DNA of 15,599 nucleotides from DASUHT01 sp051955775 (GTDB lineage: Bacteria > Actinomycetota > Thermoleophilia > Gaiellales > JAICJC01), in NCBI GenBank assembly GCA_051955775.1, contig JBQCGJ010000310.1, forward strand, positions 1-15,599, given 5' to 3'. Of the stretch, positions 6,817-14,448 are shown in pieces (position 1 is the first letter of the stretch; the number at the start of each line of letters is the position of its first letter). A program made the position numbers and the translations under genes. The notes beneath the pieces are model-generated. The model saw only the letters and a list, made by a program, of their open reading frames with translations. It did not search any database and was not told the origin of the DNA.

Positions 6817-7701
6817 ATGCACTTGGGGGGTCACATGAAAACGGCCGGCGGGCTGGACACCGCTGTCGGCCGCGCGCGCGACATCGGGGCCACGGCCATG
6901 CAGATCTTCACGCAGAGCCCTCGCCAGTGGCGACACCCCGAGCTCGACCCGGAGGTCGCGGAGCGGTTTCGCACTTCCCGTGCCAGGGCGCGCATCGCCG
7001 ACGTGGCCTGCCACGCCACGTACCTGATCAACCTGGGCGCCACAGACGACACCACCTACCACCGCTCGGTGCAGGCGCTGGCCGCGACCATGCGCACCGC
7101 CAGCCTGATCGAGGCCGACTCGGTGGTGGTGCATCTGGGAAGCCACCTCGGCCGCGGGCTCGACGCGGCGCTGCACCAGATCGTGCCGGCCGTTGGGATC
7201 GCGCTTGGCGAGGCCGGCGACGGGCCGACCTGGCTGCTGTTCGAGGACACCGCCGGCGCCGGCGACACCCTGGGGCGGACGGTGGAGGAGCTGGCGCAGG
7301 TGATCGACGAGCTCGGCCGGCCCGCGCGCACCGGCGTGTGCCTGGATACCTGCCACCTGTGGGCGTCGGGGGTGGACATCACCGATCCCGGGCGGGTCGA
7401 CGCCCTGCTCGACGAGCTGGACGAGCGGATCGGCCTCGACCGCGTCCGTTGCCTGCATGTGAACGACGCGGCGGTCGGGCTGGGCGCCAACCGCGACCGC
7501 CACGCGCCCGTCGGCAGCGGCCAGATCGGAAGCGGCCTGGCGGTGATGCTGGGCCACCCGCGCATCCAGCATCTGCCGGCCGTGCTGGAGACCCGCGGGG
7601 AGCGAAGCGGCGAGATCGATGCCGGTGAGATGGCCACGCTGCGCCGGCTGCACCGAAACGGCGTCCGCCGCTGGGCGCGGCGTCGCGCAGGCCATGCTTG
7701 A
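6817..7701 (+). CDS. nfo: Endonuclease IV (AP endonuclease)
   Basis: A 294-residue TIM-barrel endonuclease that cuts DNA 5' to abasic sites in base excision repair. All nine metal ligands expected for the three-metal site can be placed: His66, His106, Glu143, Asp177, His180, His214, Asp227, His229 and Glu258. They lie in the family motifs CHATYLINL, VVHLGSH, FEDTAG, CLDTCHLWASG, CLHVND, NRDRHAPVGSGQIG and LETRG. Some motifs vary from the usual form (FEDTAG for ENTAG, LETRG for LETP), while the ligands themselves are kept. ATG 6817 is chosen because MHLGGHMKTAGG aligns with the usual family N-terminus; a longer open frame upstream is antisense to gltX. The stop overlaps the ArfB-like gene by eight bases, suggesting cotranscription. 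Confidence 0.95.
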   Translation: MHLGGHMKTAGGLDTAVGRARDIGATAMQIFTQSPRQWRHPELDPEVAERFRTSRARARIADVACHATYLINLGATDDTTYHRSVQALAATMRTASLIEADSVVVHLGSHLGRGLDAALHQIVPAVGIALGEAGDGPTWLLFEDTAGAGDTLGRTVEELAQVIDELGRPARTGVCLDTCHLWASGVDITDPGRVDALLDELDERIGLDRVRCLHVNDAAVGLGANRDRHAPVGSGQIGSGLAVMLGHPRIQHLPAVLETRGERSGEIDAGEMATLRRLHRNGVRRWARRRAGHA

Positions 7702-8119
7702 CGTGGGCGCCGAGCAGCCGCTGCCCGAGGCGGAGCTGGAGGTGCGCTTCTCGCGCGCGGGAGGCCCCGGCGGCCAGCATGTGAATACCTCCGCCACCCG
7801 GGTCGAGATCGTGCTGGATGTCGAGTCGAGTCCCAGCCTGACGGACGACGAGAAGGCCCGCATCCGGCGCCGGCTGCGCCGCCGTATGGACGCCGATGGG
7901 CGGCTGCGGGTGGTGGCCCAGGACGAGCGCAGCCAGCTTCGAAATCGGGCGCTGGCGACGGAGCGGCTGGCCGAGCTGCTGCGCTCCGCACTGGCCCCTC
8001 CCCCGCCGCCCCGCCGGCCTACCCGGCCGGGCCGCGCGGCCACCCAGCGGCGGCTGGACGAGAAGCGCCGGGCGGGCGAGCGCAAGCGGGCGCGGCGACC
8101 GCCCGACGACGCGGAATGA
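7694..8119 (+). CDS. arfB: ArfB-type peptidyl-tRNA hydrolase (ribosome rescue)
   Basis: A 141-residue protein carrying the release-factor catalytic domain alone. The motif GGPGGQHVN (residues 23-31; catalytic Gly26-Gly27-Gln28) is the one that hydrolyses peptidyl-tRNA in the ribosome. Codon-recognition domains of RF1/RF2 are absent. The last ~35 residues are Arg/Lys-rich (TQRRLDEKRRAGERKRARR), as in ArfB/YaeJ, where the tail lies in the empty mRNA channel of stalled ribosomes. A proline-rich linker (APPPPPRRP) joins the two parts. Length and layout fit the family. ATG 7694 overlaps the nfo stop; GTG 7703 is a possible later start. Action on stalled ribosomes is inferred from the family. The pairing with a DNA-repair gene has no obvious functional meaning. 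Confidence 0.93.
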   Translation: MLDVGAEQPLPEAELEVRFSRAGGPGGQHVNTSATRVEIVLDVESSPSLTDDEKARIRRRLRRRMDADGRLRVVAQDERSQLRNRALATERLAELLRSALAPPPPPRRPTRPGRAATQRRLDEKRRAGERKRARRPPDDAE

Positions 8120-8121
8120 GG

Positions 8122-8127
8122 TAGGTT
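8122..8127 (+). promoter_or_regulatory. Possible -10 element for the SDR gene
   Basis: TAGGTT begins 2 nt after the preceding stop codon and lies 7 nt before the ATG at 8135, the same arrangement as at nfo. The overlapping GAGG could instead be a Shine-Dalgarno sequence (about 12 nt from the ATG, rather far). Cotranscription from nfo remains possible. Confidence 0.3.
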
Positions 8128-8134
8128 CGCGGCC

Positions 8135-8860
8135 ATGACGGCGCAGCCTCGGCGGGTGCTGGTGACGGGCGGCGGCACGGGGATCGGCGCTGCCATCGCG
8201 CGCCGGCTGATCGCCGAGGGCGCCGAGGTGTGGGTGATGGGCCGCCGCGCCGAGCCGCTGCGCGCGGTGTCCGAGCGGACGATCGTGGGCGACGTGACCG
8301 TGGAGGACGACTGCACCGGCGCGCTGCAGACGACCGGCGACCTGGACGTGCTGGTGAACAACGCCGGCATCGGCGAGGGAGGCTGGGATGACATGCTGGC
8401 GGTCAACCTGACCGCGGCCCACCGGCTCAGCGACCTGGCGGGAGACGGCCTGGCCCGCCGCCGGGGATCGATCGTGATGGTGTCCTCGGTGGCCGGGTTG
8501 GTGGCGCCGCCGACGGAGCCGGCATACGCGGTGTCGAAGGCGGGGATGCTGATGCTGACCCGGTCGCTGGCGGTGACCATGGGCCGCCGTGGCGTGCGGG
8601 TGAACGCGGTCTGCCCGGGCTGGGTTCGAACGCCCATGGCCGACACCGAGATGGCCCACATCGCCGAGGACGCCGAGGCGGGCTACCGGCTGGCCACCGC
8701 GCACATCCCGCTGCGCCGCCCGGGCACCCCCGACGAGGTCGCGGCGGCGGTGGCGTTCCTGGCGTCGTCGGACGCCTCGTTCGTGACCGGCGCAGCGCTC
8801 ACCGTGGACGGCGGCTCGACGGCAGTCGACGTGGGCATGCTGGCCTTCGAGCCGGAGTAG
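8135..8860 (+). CDS. Short-chain dehydrogenase/reductase (classical SDR)
   Basis: A 241-residue NAD(P)-dependent oxidoreductase with a Rossmann fold. Motifs in order: cofactor loop TGGGTGIG (11-18), NNAG (75-78), Asn91, catalytic Ser118 in SSVAG, and YxxxK with Tyr131 and Lys135. CPGWVRTPM and TGAALTVDGG near the C-terminus are typical of FabG-like classical SDRs. Arg37-Arg38 after the second strand suggests a preference for NADP(H). FabG itself cannot be ruled out, but there are no fatty-acid genes nearby, so the substrate is unknown. ATG 8135 follows the ArfB stop by 15 nt. The substrate loop (about residues 165-195) contains acidic and aromatic residues but no diagnostic signature. The gene is convergent with the eight-cysteine gene. 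Confidence 0.93.
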   Translation: MTAQPRRVLVTGGGTGIGAAIARRLIAEGAEVWVMGRRAEPLRAVSERTIVGDVTVEDDCTGALQTTGDLDVLVNNAGIGEGGWDDMLAVNLTAAHRLSDLAGDGLARRRGSIVMVSSVAGLVAPPTEPAYAVSKAGMLMLTRSLAVTMGRRGVRVNAVCPGWVRTPMADTEMAHIAEDAEAGYRLATAHIPLRRPGTPDEVAAAVAFLASSDASFVTGAALTVDGGSTAVDVGMLAFEPE

Positions 8861-8871
8861 AACCGAGAACC

Positions 8872-8913
8872 GGTACCGGGTACCTATCTCTTCTTTGACG
8901 GTGTCCGACACCG
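8872..8913. repeat. Two short inverted repeats between convergent genes
   Basis: The 67 bp between the SDR stop and the convergent gene's stop hold two dyads. GGTACC occurs twice (8872-8877 and 8879-8884), separated by one G. CGGTGTC at 8899-8905 and GACACCG at 8907-8913 form a perfect 7-bp inverted repeat around a single base. The second could fold as a 6-bp stem with a 3-nt loop and might end transcription in either direction, although only weak T-runs (TTCTTT on the plus strand, upstream of it) are nearby. A REP-like dispersed repeat is the alternative. Confidence 0.4.
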
Positions 8914-8927
8914 CACGAGGTGGCGAT

Positions 8928-9335
8928 TCAGCCGTCGCGGCGGTCGTTCACGATCACGCGGAAGCTGGGCTCCTCGTCGGGCAGCTCGTGGAACTCGGGG
9001 TTGATGCAGCCCAGCGGATCCTCGCGGTCCTCGTAGGCCCGCTCGACCCCCGAGGGGCAGATGTCGAAGGGCTGGCGCATCGCCCGCACCGCGCCGAAGC
9101 CGTTCCGGCGCCTGGCGGCGCGGCGCAGCACGTCCAGATCGATCTCGGTCGAGAACACACCGTGGGTGCAGCCGACGTAGGTGTGCCCGAACTGGTCGTG
9201 CGCGTACAGAAACGGGCACGAGCGGGCCAGGCAGGCGCTCGGATAGACCACCTTCTGGCACACCACTCCGCAGCCGCGGCACTCCACCGCGTCGGCGGCG
9301 GGAGCCTGCGGCGGCACCTGTGGGAGGCCCTTCAT
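8928..9335 (-). CDS. Eight-cysteine protein of unknown family
   Basis: A 135-residue protein starting at ATG 9335. Cysteines lie at residues 19, 22, 26, 35, 40, 56, 93 and 110. The first three form CxxCxxxC (CRGCGVVC), followed by ACLARSC, GCTHG, ICPSG and GCINP. Histidines 46, 51 and 58 lie among them. The spacing suggests zinc or iron-sulfur binding, with the first six cysteines in one compact N-terminal domain; the metal is an inference. There is no signal peptide or membrane segment, so it is probably cytoplasmic. I do not recognise the family. The C-terminal part is rich in acidic residues and ends in Arg-Arg-Asp-Gly. It lies 10 nt after the HAD hydrolase gene and is the last gene of the gcv directon. 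A TAGACT hexamer 7 nt before the ATG may give it a promoter of its own. Confidence 0.8.
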   Translation of the reverse strand: MKGLPQVPPQAPAADAVECRGCGVVCQKVVYPSACLARSCPFLYAHDQFGHTYVGCTHGVFSTEIDLDVLRRAARRRNGFGAVRAMRQPFDICPSGVERAYEDREDPLGCINPEFHELPDEEPSFRVIVNDRRDG

Positions 9336-9342
9336 GGGTCCC

Positions 9343-9348
9343 AGTCTA
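9343..9348 (-). promoter_or_regulatory. Possible -10 element for the eight-cysteine gene
   Basis: TAGACT lies 7 nt before the ATG at 9335 on the minus strand, but its first three bases are also the stop codon of the HAD gene, so the match may be accidental. The 10-mer CGACTAGACT containing it recurs upstream of gcvT (14312-14321). Confidence 0.25.
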
Positions 9349-10074
9349 GTCGCCCAACCGGAGCCGGTCTACGACCCCCAGGACCTCCGGCAGATCGCCG
9401 GCCACCGCGTCTGCAAGCGCGTGATCCCCGCCGTCGGTGCGAAACCAGGTGGCCAGGCACGTCGCCATCCCCTCCCGGCTGGGGCCGATCACGTCCTCCA
9501 GCACGCGATCGCCGACGAACAGCGTGGCCGGGCCCTCGCTGCCCACCCGTTCCAGCGCATCCCGGTAGATCACGGGGGAGGGCTTGCGGTACCCCACCTG
9601 GGAGGACAGCACGATGGCGTCGGCCCGGTCCGCCATCCCCTCGTCGCGGATCACCTCCAGCAGCACCTCGGGAGGGTCGAAGGTGTTCGAGACATAGCCC
9701 ACGCGGAGGCCGCGGGAGCGCAACTCGTCGACCACCTCATGCGCCGCAGGGTGCAGCTTGCGGGCCGGGTTCCAGGCCTGGATCTGGGCGACGATGGCCG
9801 CCCGCAGCTCATCGTCCGGCGGATCCACGCCGCGCTCGGCCAGGGCAGCCCGCACGACGCTCGCGTAGTCCACCTCCCGGAAGTCCTCCGCCGTGCGTTC
9901 GTACTCTGCGCGCAGCAGCTCCGTCACCCGCTCGTGGAAGGCCTCCAGCTCGACACGCGGGGCGGGCAACGCCTCCAGGAACACACGCTGGCTGGCCACG
10001 AAGGTGGCCTCGGCGTTCTCGAACCCGACCAGCGTGTCGCCGTAGTCGAACAGCACCGCCTCGAGTTGTGCCAC
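9346..10074 (-). CDS. HAD-superfamily hydrolase
   Basis: A 242-residue haloacid-dehalogenase-type hydrolase, most likely a small-molecule phosphatase. The motifs are motif I FDYGDTL (nucleophile Asp10, acid/base Asp13), motif II Ser129 in YVSNT, motif III Lys164 in YRKPSP, and motif IV GDRVLED (Asp189, Asp194). A helical cap (about residues 16-100) is inserted after motif I, as in class I HAD enzymes. The start is GTG 10074, whose G is the last base of the gcvPB stop (TAGTG); this is the only start near motif I. That overlap ties it to the gcv genes. A role in clearing a phosphorylated one- or two-carbon or serine-related metabolite, such as phosphoglycolate, is inference from position alone. 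It ends 10 nt before the eight-cysteine gene. Confidence 0.92.
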   Translation of the reverse strand: MAQLEAVLFDYGDTLVGFENAEATFVASQRVFLEALPAPRVELEAFHERVTELLRAEYERTAEDFREVDYASVVRAALAERGVDPPDDELRAAIVAQIQAWNPARKLHPAAHEVVDELRSRGLRVGYVSNTFDPPEVLLEVIRDEGMADRADAIVLSSQVGYRKPSPVIYRDALERVGSEGPATLFVGDRVLEDVIGPSREGMATCLATWFRTDGGDHALADAVAGDLPEVLGVVDRLRLGD

Positions 10075-11521
10075 TAGACGACCGCAGGCTCGTCGAAATG
10101 GTGGCGGACCACGAGCCGCTTGGCCGCCGTCGCCTCGTCCAGCCGGGTCACCGGGCGCGTGTGCGGCGCAGTCTTCAGCGCGATCGGATCCTCCGCCGCC
10201 TCCCTGGCGATGGCCAGCATCGCGTCGCAGAACGCGTCCAGCGTCTCCACCGTCTCCGTCTCGGTGGGCTCGATCATCAGCGCCTCGGGCACGATCAGCG
10301 GGAAGTAGATGGTGGGCGGGTGGAAGCCGTGGTCCATCAGCCGCTTGGCCACGTCCAGCGCGGTGATCCCATGGTCGCGCTTGAGCTGCCGCGCGGACAG
10401 CACGAACTCGTGCATGCACACCCGGTCGATGGGCAGCTCGTACGCGTCGCGCAGCCGCGCCAGCAGGTAGTTCGCGTTCAGCACCGCCAGCTCGGACATG
10501 TCCTTCAGCTGCGGCCCCCACATGCGGATGAACGCGTACGCACGCACGAACACGCCGAACGGGCCGCAGAACCCGCGCACACGGCCGATCGACTTCGGGC
10601 GGTCGAAATCGCGCCGGTAGACGTCGTTCTCGCGCACCACCACCGGCGCCGGCAGGAACTGCTCCAGCATGGCCCGCACCGCCACCGGCCCGGCCCCCGG
10701 GCCGCCGCCCCCATGGGGCTGGCTGAAGGTCTTGTGCAGGTTGTAGTGGATGATGTCGAAGCCCATGTCGCCGGGCCGCGAGATCCCGCACACCGCGTTC
10801 AGGTTGGCGCCGTCGTAGTAGAGCAGCGCCCCGGCGTCGTGGAAGATGTCCGCGATCTCGGTGATCCGCTCCTCGAACAGGCCCAGCGTGGAGGGGTTGG
10901 TCAGCATCAGGCCCGCCGTCTGCGGCCCCACCACCGTGCGCAGATCGTCCACGTCGATGTTGCCCCGGCTGTCGGTCTTGACGTGGGCCAGCGTGAACCC
11001 GGCCATGGCCACCGAAGCCGGGTTGGTGCCATGAGCGGTGTCCGGGATGACGATCTCGCGGCGCTGCTCCAGCTCGCCGCGGTCGGCGAAGTACGCGCGC
11101 ATCAGGGTGAGCCCGGTCAGCTCGCCCTGCGAGCCGGCCGCGGGCTGAAGCGACACGGCGTCGAGGCCCGCCACCTCGGCCAGGATCTCCTGCAGCCGCC
11201 ACATCAGCTCCAGCGCTCCCTGGGCGCCGTCGTCCGACTGGTGCGGATGCAGATCGCGGAACCCGGGCAGCCCGACCACGCGCTCGTTGACCCGCGGGTT
11301 GTACTTCATGGTGCACGAGCCCAGCGGGTAGAAGCCGGTGTCGATGCCGAAGGTGCGGGTCGACAGCTCCACCACGTGGCGCACCAGCTCCGGCTCGGCC
11401 ACCTCCGCCAGCCGCGGCGGCTGGGAGCGCGCGAAGCCGTCCGGCAGCTCCGCCTCCGGCACGTCCGGCGCCGGCACCCTGCCGGCCCGCCGCCCGGCCT
11501 GCGACTTCTCGTACAGCAGGT

Positions 11522-11525
<4 letters not shown>
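10074..11525 (-). CDS. gcvPB: Glycine dehydrogenase (decarboxylating) subunit 2
   Basis: A 483-residue subunit carrying the pyridoxal phosphate lysine of the P protein, which decarboxylates glycine and passes the aminomethyl group to lipoyl-H protein. The PLP motif is NLHKTFSQPHGGGGPGAGP, with Lys265 as the Schiff-base residue. PLGSCTMKYNP (67-77), DTAHGTNPASVAMAGF and YYDGANLNAV are further family signatures. The length is normal for subunit 2 of the two-subunit P protein. ATG 11525 overlaps the gcvPA stop as ATGA and has GAGG 7 nt upstream. The longer open frame upstream is a shadow over gcvPA. The 3' end overlaps the HAD gene by one base. Confidence 0.97.
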
Positions 11526-12846
<1,321 letters not shown>

Positions 12847-12850
<4 letters not shown>

Positions 12851-13239
12851 AGCGTGTCCAGAAACGCCCTGTAGGCGGCCGCGTCCATCAGCGAATCGAG
12901 CTCGGAGGCGTCGGCCATGCGCACCTTGATCAGCCAGCCGTCGCCGTAGGGATCGTCGTTGATGGTGCTCTCCGAGCCGTCCAGCGCCTCGTTCACCTCC
13001 ACCACCTCTCCCGACACCGGGGAGATCACCGCAGACACCGCCTTGGTCGATTCCAGCTCGCCATAGTCCGAGTCTCGGCTGACCGACTCGCCGACCTTGG
13101 GCGGGCTGTAGAAGACGACTTCCCCCAGCGCATCCTGCGCATACCAGGTCACGCCCAGGGTGGCGACGTCGCCGTCCACCCGGACCCAGTCGTGCTGTTC
13201 GTGGTAGCGGAGGTCGTCGGGGTAGCTGGGTTCGGTCAT
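12847..13239 (-). CDS. gcvH: Glycine cleavage system H protein
   Basis: A 130-residue lipoyl carrier that moves the aminomethyl group between P, T and L proteins. The lipoylation site is Lys66 in ELESTKAVS, within the usual surroundings (GEVVFYSPPKVGE before, SPVSGEVVEVNEAL after). The N-terminus YHEQHDWVRVDGD matches the family start. ATG 13239 overlaps the gcvT stop as ATGA and is preceded by a strong AAGGAG at 13248-13253, 8 nt away, inside the end of gcvT; this is the best ribosome-binding site in the operon and fits the need for more H protein than its partners. The lipoyl group must come from enzymes encoded elsewhere. Confidence 0.98.
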
Positions 13240-14300
13240 TGCGCGGTCTCCTTGACGTACAGTGGCTTTGCAGCGACGTGGGCCGGGTACTCCCGTCCGC
13301 GCACGTCGATGGTGATCTCGGTGCCCACCGAGGCGGTGTCGGCAGGGACATACCCCATGCCGATGCCGGCCTCCAGCGAGGGCGACATGGTGCCGCTGGT
13401 CACCTCTCCCGCGGGCAGCACGCGCATCCCCTGCCTCGGGATCCCGCGGTCGTCCATGCGGAAGGCGACCAGCCGGTCGTACCCTCCCGCCTCCCGCTGC
13501 GCGCGCAGGGCGTCCGCACCCACGAAGTCCTTGGCATCCAGCCCGCACACCCAGCCCAGGCCGGCCTCCAGGGCGGTGCGCTGCTCGCTCAGGTCGTTGC
13601 CGTACAGGGGGTAGCACACCTCGAGCCGCAGCGTGTCGCGCGCGCCCAGCCCGCATGGCGTCGCGCCCGCACCGATCAGCCCGTCCCACAGCTCCCCGGC
13701 TCGCTCGGCAGGTACGACAAGCTCCACGCCGGGCTCGCCGGTGTAGCCGGTGCGGGCGACCAGGCAGCGCACGCCGCACACCTCCGCGTCGGCGAACTGG
13801 AAGGCATCCAGGGCCGGCAGCTCGACCAGGTCGAGGGAGGCGGGGCCCTGCAGGGCGAGCATCGCCAGCTCGGCGCTGCGGTCGTCCAGCGCGGCGCCGC
13901 CCGGGCGGTTCCGGTCCAGCCAGCCGTAGTCGGCCTCGACGCGCGAGGCGTTCACCACCAGCAGCAGGTGGTCATCCGCGAACCGGTACGCGATCAGGTC
14001 GTCGATCGGGCACCCGCGCTCGTTCAGCAGCAGCGTGTACTGGGCGTGCCCGGCCTCGATCCGGTCGAGGTCGTTGGACAGCATCAGCTGCAGGTAGTCG
14101 AGGGCCTGCGGCCCGCGCAGCTCGAGCTGCCCCATATGTGACACGTCGAACAGCCCGGCCGCCGTCCGCACCGCGTGGTGCTCGGGGATGACCCCCGCGT
14201 ACTGCACCGGCATCTCCCAGCCGGCGAAGGGGACGAGGCGGGCGCCGGCCGCAACATGACGGTCGTGGAGCGGCGTACGGCGAAGGCCTTCCGGCGGCAT
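13236..14300 (-). CDS. gcvT: Glycine cleavage system T protein (aminomethyltransferase)
   Basis: A 354-residue, tetrahydrofolate-dependent aminomethyltransferase; it releases ammonia from aminomethyl-H protein and makes 5,10-methylene-THF. Conserved stretches: GLFDVSHMGQ (49-58), LNERGCPIDDLIAYR with Asp101 at the catalytic position known from E. coli, RTGYTGEPGVEL, GLGARDTLRLEVCYPLYG and the C-terminal barrel. ATG 14300 is chosen because the family N-terminus (TPLHDRHVAAGARLVPFAGWEMPVQY) follows within ten residues. There is no Shine-Dalgarno sequence; a promoter-like element ends 11 nt upstream, so the leader may be only a few bases. It is the first gene of the gcvT-gcvH-gcvPA-gcvPB-HAD run, in the transcription order T-H-PA-PB. 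Confidence 0.97.
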   Translation of the reverse strand: MPPEGLRRTPLHDRHVAAGARLVPFAGWEMPVQYAGVIPEHHAVRTAAGLFDVSHMGQLELRGPQALDYLQLMLSNDLDRIEAGHAQYTLLLNERGCPIDDLIAYRFADDHLLLVVNASRVEADYGWLDRNRPGGAALDDRSAELAMLALQGPASLDLVELPALDAFQFADAEVCGVRCLVARTGYTGEPGVELVVPAERAGELWDGLIGAGATPCGLGARDTLRLEVCYPLYGNDLSEQRTALEAGLGWVCGLDAKDFVGADALRAQREAGGYDRLVAFRMDDRGIPRQGMRVLPAGEVTSGTMSPSLEAGIGMGYVPADTASVGTEITIDVRGREYPAHVAAKPLYVKETAQ

Positions 14301-14311
14301 TCCGGGAGGTG

Positions 14312-14340
14312 AGTCTAGTCGTTGACCGTGCTGCTGTCGG
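14312..14340 (-). promoter_or_regulatory. Candidate promoter of the gcv operon
   Basis: On the minus strand CCGACA (14335-14340; 4 of 6 match TTGACA), a 17-nt spacer and TAGACT (14312-14317) precede gcvT. Transcription from here would leave a leader of about 3-5 nt before the ATG at 14300. The rest of the 148-bp divergent region shows no glycine-riboswitch core that I can recognise. Confidence 0.42.
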
Positions 14341-14361
14341 GATACCCCATTTCGGGGATGC
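14341..14361. promoter_or_regulatory. Imperfect dyad next to the gcv -35, possible operator
   Basis: GATACCCC (14341-14348) and GGGGATGC (14354-14361) form arms of 8 bp with two mismatches around ATTTC. The site abuts the candidate gcvT -35, with its centre about 45 bp upstream of the expected transcription start, where an activator commonly binds. CGGGATACC and CGGGGATGCC can also be read as a direct repeat. The regulator is unknown. Confidence 0.35.
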
Positions 14362-14448
14362 CGGGAGCGCTGATTCGGTGAGGTTCGCGGGGGGCCGCTG
14401 GGGAATGATGAGAGGCGAACTCCGACCCCGGCCCATGCCCTGGGCTGA

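Noticed and set aside
6781..8661. 626-codon open frame on the minus strand
   Set aside because: It is antisense to nfo, arfB and the SDR gene and shows no domain; its Ser/Arg-rich composition is a GC artefact.
14301..14448. Glycine riboswitch upstream of gcvT
   Set aside because: Looked for the conserved aptamer core on the minus strand and did not recognise it; a covariance-model search would settle it.
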